The notes under the pieces: generated by a model
Told to the model about the DNA's origin: nothing
The model's database searches: none
Seen by the model: only the letters and a program-made list of their open reading frames with translations
Shown here: one piece after another, positions 1 through 5,100 of the stretch
Position numbering within the stretch: position 1 is the first letter of the stretch
Layout of the letters: the number at the start of each line of letters is the position of its first letter
Position numbers and translations under genes: made by a program
From: Candidatus Melainabacteria bacterium
Lineage (GTDB): Bacteria > Actinomycetota > Actinomycetes > Mycobacteriales > Pseudonocardiaceae
Length of the DNA stretch: 7,960 bases
Assembly (NCBI GenBank): GCA_903970565.1
Contig: CAJCJE010000868.1
Coordinates: 1 to 7,960 of the forward strand
Direction: 5' to 3'

Positions 1-521
1 GTGCGCTCGTGGTAGGCGGCGGACAGTTCGCGCGTGAGCACCCGCCAGGACCAGCCATCGAACGCGATGTGGTGCACCACCAGCAGCACCAGGTGTTCCC
101 GCGCGCCGAGCGCGACCACGGTCAGCCGCAGCGGGGGCTCGGTGGCCAGGTCGATCGGGCGGTGCAGCTGCGCGGTCACCAGCTCGGTGAGCCGCTGCTC
201 CCGCTCGGCGGCCGGATATCCCGTCAGGTCGACCCTGGCGCAGGGCACGGCGGCGCGGGGATCGATCACCTGCACGGGTTCGCCGTCGTGTTCGGCATAG
301 CGGGTGCGCAGCACCTCGTGCCGGTCGGCGACCGCGGCCACCGCGCCGAGCAGCGCCCCGGTGTCGAGCACCCCGCGCACGCGCAGCGCCATCGGCAGCA
401 GGTAGTCCGGCGAGCCGGGCCGCAACTGCTCCAGGAACCACAGTCGCGCCTGCGCGAACGAGGCCGGCCGGGCTGCCGGCTGGACGGGGGCCTGCCTGTC
501 GCCGTGCTCACCACCGGTCAC
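1..521 (-). CDS. NRPS, N-terminal condensation domain (partial, runs off left edge)
   Basis: Start of a nonribosomal peptide synthetase; 173 codons are visible and the 3' end lies outside the window. A short leader of about 20 residues is followed by condensation motif C1 (SFAQARLWFLEQL, residues 21-33), a DRHEVLRTRY segment typical of motif C2, and the catalytic motif HHIAFDGWS with His150, His151 and Asp155. The condensation domain joins an upstream acyl or peptidyl donor to the amino acid on its own module. The GTG start at 521 is chosen because GGAGG lies 7 bases upstream and an in-frame TGA closes the frame a few codons further up. No adenylation or carrier domain precedes the C domain, so the protein must take its donor from another protein or be lipo-initiated; the visible part cannot separate these. 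Identification as an NRPS C domain is secure; substrate is unknown. Confidence 0.93.
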   Translation of the reverse strand, partial: MTGGEHGDRQAPVQPAARPASFAQARLWFLEQLRPGSPDYLLPMALRVRGVLDTGALLGAVAAVADRHEVLRTRYAEHDGEPVQVIDPRAAVPCARVDLTGYPAAEREQRLTELVTAQLHRPIDLATEPPLRLTVVALGAREHLVLLVVHHIAFDGWSWRVLTRELSAAYHER

Positions 522-528
522 CCGGTCA

Positions 529-533
529 CCTCC
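529..533 (-). promoter_or_regulatory. Ribosome binding site of the downstream NRPS
   Basis: GGAGG on the minus strand, 7 bases before the GTG at 521. It decides the start of this gene, because that GTG is the only start-type codon between the in-frame upstream stop and the condensation domain. Confidence 0.8.
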
Positions 534-635
534 GCTGTCGTGTCGTCACCAACGAGAATCGCCGCCGGGGCCGGACCGGGGCAGGGAAGAAGCGGCACCG
601 TCTTCGACCGGGCCGGCTCCGCGGCGCTGCGTCTT

Positions 636-647
636 TGTCCCTGTCCC
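636..647 (-). repeat. Tandem hexamer GGGACA x2 in the intergenic region
   Basis: The 148-base gap between the second regulator and the downstream NRPS contains GGGACAGGGACA on the minus strand, two perfect head-to-tail hexamers. It lies about 115 bases before the NRPS start, a place where a regulator could bind. No clear -35/-10 pair is visible in the gap. The repeat is real; any function is inference. Confidence 0.35.
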
Positions 648-663
648 GCACCGTCCGTGGCGG
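646..663 (-). terminator. Small hairpin after the second regulator (possible terminator)
   Basis: CCGC/GCGG plus AC/GT form a 6-bp stem with a one-base bulge and a 5-base loop, starting 6 bases past the stop codon of the second regulator. There is no U-tract. The stem is short for a terminator, and in this GC content chance hairpins are common. Confidence 0.25.
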
Positions 664-669
664 GGGTGT

Positions 670-1353
670 TCAGATGAGACCGGCGCGCACGGCGTAGGCC
701 ACCGCGTGCGCGCGGTTGCGCGCCTGGAGGCGGGCCATCAGCTCGTAGATCACGTTCTTGACGGTGTGCTCCGAACAGGACAGCGACCGGGCGATGCCCG
801 CGTTGCCCTGGCCCTCGGCCATCAGGGCGAGCACCGAGGTCTGCCGGGGTGTCAGCGGGAAGCGCGGCGCCGGGATGGCCGCCGGGACGGGTGGTTCACC
901 GCCGCCGCGCAGCACCTGGATCAGCACGTCGTGCGGGATGCGTCCCTCGCCGTCGTGGGCCGAGCGCAGCGCGGCCAGCATCCGCGCCGGGTCGGTGTCG
1001 CAGGTCCGCAGCATCGCGCCGATGCCGGCGCGCAGCGCCAGCAGCACCCCGAACGGCGAGAACCGGTCGGCCACCACCAGGGTCCGGTAGCCACGGCCGG
1101 CCGGCGGGCACAGCCGCACCGCGGCCTCCACGGTGTCCGCGGCGGCCACCACGACGACGCCGGGAGTGTGTTCCGGCATGGTGGCCGGCGGAACACCCGC
1201 GCCCCGCATCAGGTTCAGCACGGTCGCGCGCAGCGCCGGGTCGGGCGCGGCGACGTAGGCCCGTAACGGGGCCGGTTTCGCGGCGGACACCGTGGGAGGG
1301 GCGGCGGTCAGCGGAGTCGTCCAGGGCGCAGGCGTCGGCATCGTCGTTGTCAT
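670..1353 (-). CDS. LuxR/NarL-type regulator with degenerate receiver (second of a pair)
   Basis: 227-residue DNA-binding regulator. Residues 1-29 are a Pro/Ala/Thr-rich tail. Residues 30-150 have the alternating strand/helix pattern of a response-regulator receiver, but no phosphoacceptor Asp is evident: the strand that should carry it reads VVVVAAAD, and the conserved Lys of the last strand is Arg (GAMLRTCD). Residues 167-227 are a LuxR helix-turn-helix (LTPRQTSVLALMAEG, then SEHTVKNVIYELMARL) ending NRAHAVAYAVRAGLI. The ATG start at 1353 follows GAGGA at 1358-1362, which overlaps the stop codon of the preceding regulator; the 7-base gap implies one transcript and probably coupled translation. 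Its position between two NRPS genes suggests a cluster-situated regulator. Family is confident; target genes and signal are unknown. Confidence 0.9.
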   Translation of the reverse strand: MTTTMPTPAPWTTPLTAAPPTVSAAKPAPLRAYVAAPDPALRATVLNLMRGAGVPPATMPEHTPGVVVVAAADTVEAAVRLCPPAGRGYRTLVVADRFSPFGVLLALRAGIGAMLRTCDTDPARMLAALRSAHDGEGRIPHDVLIQVLRGGGEPPVPAAIPAPRFPLTPRQTSVLALMAEGQGNAGIARSLSCSEHTVKNVIYELMARLQARNRAHAVAYAVRAGLI

Positions 1354-1360
1354 GGCGTCC

Positions 1361-1999
1361 TCACAGGATTCCGGCGCGCAGCGCGTAGGCGACGGCGTGG
1401 GCGCGGTTGTGCAGCCGGAACCGCTGGGTGATGCCGTGCACGACGCTGGTCACGGTCCGGGTGGAGTAGCACAGTTGCTTGGCGATCTCACCGGTCTCGT
1501 GGCCTTCGGCGACCAGCCGCAGCACCGCGCGTTCGCGTTCGCTCATGCCGTTTCCGAGCCAGTTCGCGGGCGCCTGCGCCGGCCTCGGCGCGGAGAGCGA
1601 CACCGGGGTCGGGCCGTTGCCGAGCAGGCGGTCGAGCAGGCCGGGTGGCACGGTGCAGTCGCCGGCGGCCGCGGCGAGCACGGTGTGCGCCACCCGGTCG
1701 GCGTTCGCCTCGCGCCGCCACAGCAGACCGCGCGCGCCGGCCGCGATCGCCCGCAGCGCGTCGGCGGGGGTGAGTTCCGGCGCGACGAGTACCACTTCGG
1801 GTCGGTGTGCGACGGTCTGGGCGGCACGCACCTGGTCGAACACCTCGCCGCCGACGTCGTCGACGACCAGGACGGTCACCTCGGCCGGCTCGGCCGGCGG
1901 CACGACCTCGACGTCCGGACTGCGGTACAGGGCGCTGGACACGCCCGCTTCCAGCAGGGGATCGGTAGCGACCACGCTGACAGTCACCAGCTCACCCAT
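1361..1999 (-). CDS. LuxR/NarL-type response-regulator-like protein (first of a pair)
   Basis: 212-residue regulator. Residues 5-125 resemble a receiver domain: VSVVATDPLLEAG (one acidic residue, Asp13, where two are usual), VLVVDDV with Asp47/Asp48 near the phosphoacceptor position, and GARGLLWRRE, where the conserved Lys of strand 5 is replaced by Trp/Arg. Residues 152-212 are the LuxR-type helix-turn-helix (MSERERAVLRLVAEG, then STRTVTSVVHGITQRF) ending NRAHAVAYALRAGIL. This C-terminal part matches that of the next gene at 27 of 61 positions by hand count, so the two are paralogs. The start is secure: AAGGAGG lies 6 bases upstream of the ATG. No histidine kinase gene is in view. It is probably transcribed from the 173-base gap upstream and is a likely pathway-specific regulator of the NRPS genes; atypical, ligand-responsive receivers are known in antibiotic clusters. 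Confidence 0.92.
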   Translation of the reverse strand: MGELVTVSVVATDPLLEAGVSSALYRSPDVEVVPPAEPAEVTVLVVDDVGGEVFDQVRAAQTVAHRPEVVLVAPELTPADALRAIAAGARGLLWRREANADRVAHTVLAAAAGDCTVPPGLLDRLLGNGPTPVSLSAPRPAQAPANWLGNGMSERERAVLRLVAEGHETGEIAKQLCYSTRTVTSVVHGITQRFRLHNRAHAVAYALRAGIL

Positions 2000-2005
2000 A
2001 GGGGG

Positions 2006-2012
2006 CCTCCTT
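2006..2012 (-). promoter_or_regulatory. Strong ribosome binding site of the first regulator
   Basis: AAGGAGG on the minus strand, 6 bases before the ATG at 1999. It is close to a full anti-Shine-Dalgarno match and fixes the start of this regulator. Confidence 0.85.
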
Positions 2013-2022
2013 GTGCACCGAA

Positions 2023-2038
2023 ACGGTGGCGCTACCGT
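2023..2038. promoter_or_regulatory. 16-bp imperfect palindrome, operator candidate
   Basis: ACGGTGGC followed directly by GCTACCGT: the two 8-base arms are reverse complements at 7 of 8 positions. It lies 10 bases upstream of the regulator's ribosome binding site, where a bound LuxR-type dimer could control transcription, including by autoregulation. A partial match, ACGGTGCCGCT, occurs on the minus strand in the gap before the downstream NRPS. The symmetry is seen; function as an operator is inferred. Confidence 0.4.
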
Positions 2039-2089
2039 CGCCCGGCCCGCTTCGACATCACTTTCGCCCCGCTGTTGGCTCGCTTAACG

Positions 2090-2150
2090 CCCGCCACCGC
2101 CACGGACCGCCGACCGGGTGTGCCGGGTGACGGGCCGTGACGGTGGCGGG
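2090..2150 (-). terminator. Long inverted repeat after the NRPS stop, probable terminator
   Basis: Arms 2090-2105 (CCCGCCACCGCCACGG) and 2135-2150 (CCGTGACGGTGGCGGG) pair over 16 positions with one mismatch around a 29-base loop. The structure begins 22 bases after the stop of the large NRPS and ends about 90 bases before the first regulator. No U-tract follows it on the minus strand, which is common in high-GC actinomycetes. It would separate NRPS transcription from the regulator pair. It could instead act as an mRNA-stabilising 3' structure. Confidence 0.6.
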
Positions 2151-2172
2151 GTGGGGTCGGTTGCCTGCGACG

Positions 2173-5100
2173 TCAGTCGCCGAACAGGGCGGTGAGGGTG
2201 TCGGCGAGGATGCCCACGTGCGGCGGCCGGACCACGCTGAAGTGGTCACCGGGGATTCGGTGCAGCTCCAGGCCCTCGGCCAGTTCCCGCCAGCGGGCCA
2301 GGTACTCGGCGAAATCCTGCCCGGAGGCCACCTCGTGCTCGCCCCGGGCGAGTTCGTCGCTGATCACCAGGTGCAACCGGCCGGCGTAGCGGCGATGGCG
2401 ATAGTCCATCATCGACTCCATCACCTCGCGCCAGACCTGTGCCGGTGCCAGCCACTCCCCCGCGCCGCGCGCCGGCAGGGTGATGCCGCCCTCGCCCACG
2501 TCGTCCACGATGTGCTCCAGCAGTTCCAGGGTGGTCTGCCGCGCGGTCGTGACGTCCTGCTCGGGCCCGGCGCAGGCCAGGAGTTCCAGCATCCGCACGC
2601 ACCGCTCGATCAACCACAGCTCCCGCCACAGGTGCGCGCGGTCGTGGCTGTCCAGGGACGGGTCGAGCAGCACGAAGGTGACCTCCTCCCCGTCGGCGAC
2701 GAGTTGGTGGGCCATCTCGCTGGCGATGCCGCTGCCGCCGCACCAGCTCAGCAGCCGGTACGGGCCGTGCGGTACCTCCGCGCGCAGCTCGGCCAGGTAG
2801 CGCCGGGCCATTTCCTCCATCGTCGGCACCCGGCCGTGTACCGATTGCAGGCCCGGCCACTCGAAGCTGGCCACCGGCTGGTCCGGGTCCAGCCGTTCGG
2901 CCAGGTGCCGGTACCAGTGCGCGCTGCCGCCGCCGGGGTGCACGCACAGCAGCGGGGTCCGGGACCCGCTCCGGCGCAGCCACGCCATCGACGGCACCGG
3001 CGCGCCGGTGGCGTCGATGGCGGCGGCGAGCGCCTCGACGGTGCGGTGCGCGGTGAACGCCCGCGCGCTCGGGGCGAGGTCGTGCCGATCGCGCAGCAGC
3101 GCGATGATCCGCAGGATCAGCAGGGAGTGCCCGCCCAGCGCGAAGAAGTCGTCGCGCACGCCGATCCGCTCGACGCCCAGCACCTCGGCCCAGGTGTCGG
3201 CCAGTATCCGTTCCACCTCGGTGCGGGGCGCCAGGTACGTCCCGGCCGCGGTGATCGCGGCCGGCTCGGGCAGCGCCGAGCGGTCGATCTTCTCGTTGCC
3301 GCTCAACGGCATCCGCTCCAGCAACACCCAGGCGGTGGGCACCAGGAACTCGGGCACCCTGGCCCGCAGGTCCTCCCCCAGCCGGGCCGCGTCGGAGCTG
3401 TCCCCCGCGCGCGGTACGACGTAGCCGACGAGTTGTTTGCCCCCGTCGGCCGCCGGCCACACCCGGGCCGCGGCCGAGCGCACCTGGGGCAGGTTGGCGA
3501 TGCCCGCCTCCACCTCGGCCAACTCGATGCGGTGGCCCCGGATCTTGACCTGGTGGTCGCGGCGGCCCAGGAAGTGCAGCAGCCCGTCCGGGTCCTGGCG
3601 GACCATGTCGCCGCTGCGGTACACCCGGCTGCCCGGATGCGTGCCCACCGGGTCGGGGATGAACCGCTCGGCGGTCAGACCGGGCCGGCCGAGGTAACCG
3701 CGGCCCAGGCCGCTGCCGCCGATCAACAGTTCTCCGGCGACCCCGAACGGCACCGGCCGCAGGTCCTCGTCCACCACCCGGAGGTAGGTGTTGGCGATCG
3801 GTTTGCCGATCGGAATGGCACCCTCGGTGTCGGCCACGGTGATGTAACCGCGCGCGGTGGTGAACGTGGTGCATTCGGTCGGGCCGTAGCCGTTGCTCAT
3901 CGGCACGCCCATCCCGAGCACCTGCCGTACGTGCGCCGGGGACACCACGTCCCCGCCGGACATCACGTGTCGCAGGCCGCGCAGCACCTCCGGCCGCACG
4001 TCCACGACGTGCTGGAACAGGCCGGCGGTCAACCACAGCACGGTGACGCCGTAGCGGCGCACGGCCTCGCCGATGGTGTCGGCGGTGGGGGTGCCGGGCG
4101 GGAACACGCCGATCCGTGAGCCGTTGCACAGGGCGCTCCACAGCTCCAGCGCGGAGGCGTCGAACGCCACCGGGGCCAGCAGCAACCCGGTCTCGTGCTC
4201 GTCGAAGCGGACGTAGCGGCCACCGTCGGCCAGCCGCCCCTGGATCAGCCGGACCACGCCCCGGTGGGTGACCAGCGCGCCCTTGGGCCGGCCGGTCGAG
4301 CCGGAGGTGTACATGCCGTAGGCGACGTTGTCCGGGAACACGGCGACCCGCGGCGGCGCGGTGTCCTGCCCGTCCAGCACGGTGAGGTCGTGGTCCACCG
4401 GCAGCACGAGCAGGCCGTCGCGGTCACGGAACCGCTCGGCCAGCCGGGGGTGGGTGAGCAGCACGGTCGCGTCGGCGTCGGCCAGCACCAGCGCGTGCCG
4501 TTCGACGGGATGTTCCGGGTCGAGCGGCACGTAGTAGCCGCCGGCCTTGAGGATGCCCAACTCGGCCACGACCAGTTCCACGCCGCGCTCCAGGCACAGC
4601 GCGACCGGCTGGTCCGGGCCGACCCCGGCGGCGAGGAGCATCCGGGCCAGCTGGTTGGCCCGCTGGTCCAACTGCCGCCAGGTGAGCCGCTGCTCGGTGC
4701 CCTCGACCGCGATCTGCTCCGGACGACGGCGGGCGTGCTCGGCGATCAGGTCCGGGATGGCGCGGTCGTCGGACTCGACCTGGTCGGACAGCGGCACGGT
4801 CGGGCGGTCCAGACTCGGCGTGGCCGTGGCGGCCGGGTCCGCGTCCACGTCGGCGATCATGGCGGCGAGCACGTCGAGGTAGGCCTGGGCGATCGCGGCC
4901 AGCCGGTCGGCGTCCACCCAGCCCGCGCGGCCGGCCAGGTGCAGTTCGCCCGGAAAGGTCCAGACGTCCAGGGTGAACTCGTTGGGGCTGTGGTCGGTGA
5001 TCGAGCCGATCTCGTCGCGCCGCTCGTCGAGCACGTGGAAGTCCAGATAGGCGAACAGCGCCTCCACCAGCGGTCGGCCCTCGCCCCAGGCGCGCTGCAT

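Noticed and set aside
522..669. Sigma-70-type promoter before the downstream NRPS
   Set aside because: I found no convincing -35/-10 pair at proper spacing; GATTCT near 560 is a weak -10 candidate without a supporting -35.
9..677. 222-codon plus-strand open frame
   Set aside because: It lies opposite the NRPS start, where the minus strand encodes unmistakable C1 and HHxxxDG motifs with a proper ribosome binding site.
1292..2140. 282-codon plus-strand open frame
   Set aside because: Antisense to the first regulator, with composition of a shadow frame and no recognisable domain; the minus strand has a strong ribosome binding site and a LuxR helix-turn-helix.
2137..4119. 660-codon open frame on the plus strand
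   Set aside because: Antisense to the NRPS. It is rich in His, Gln, Arg, Gly and Ala with no recognisable domain, as expected of a shadow frame in very GC-rich DNA, while the minus frame carries clear A, PCP and TE motifs.
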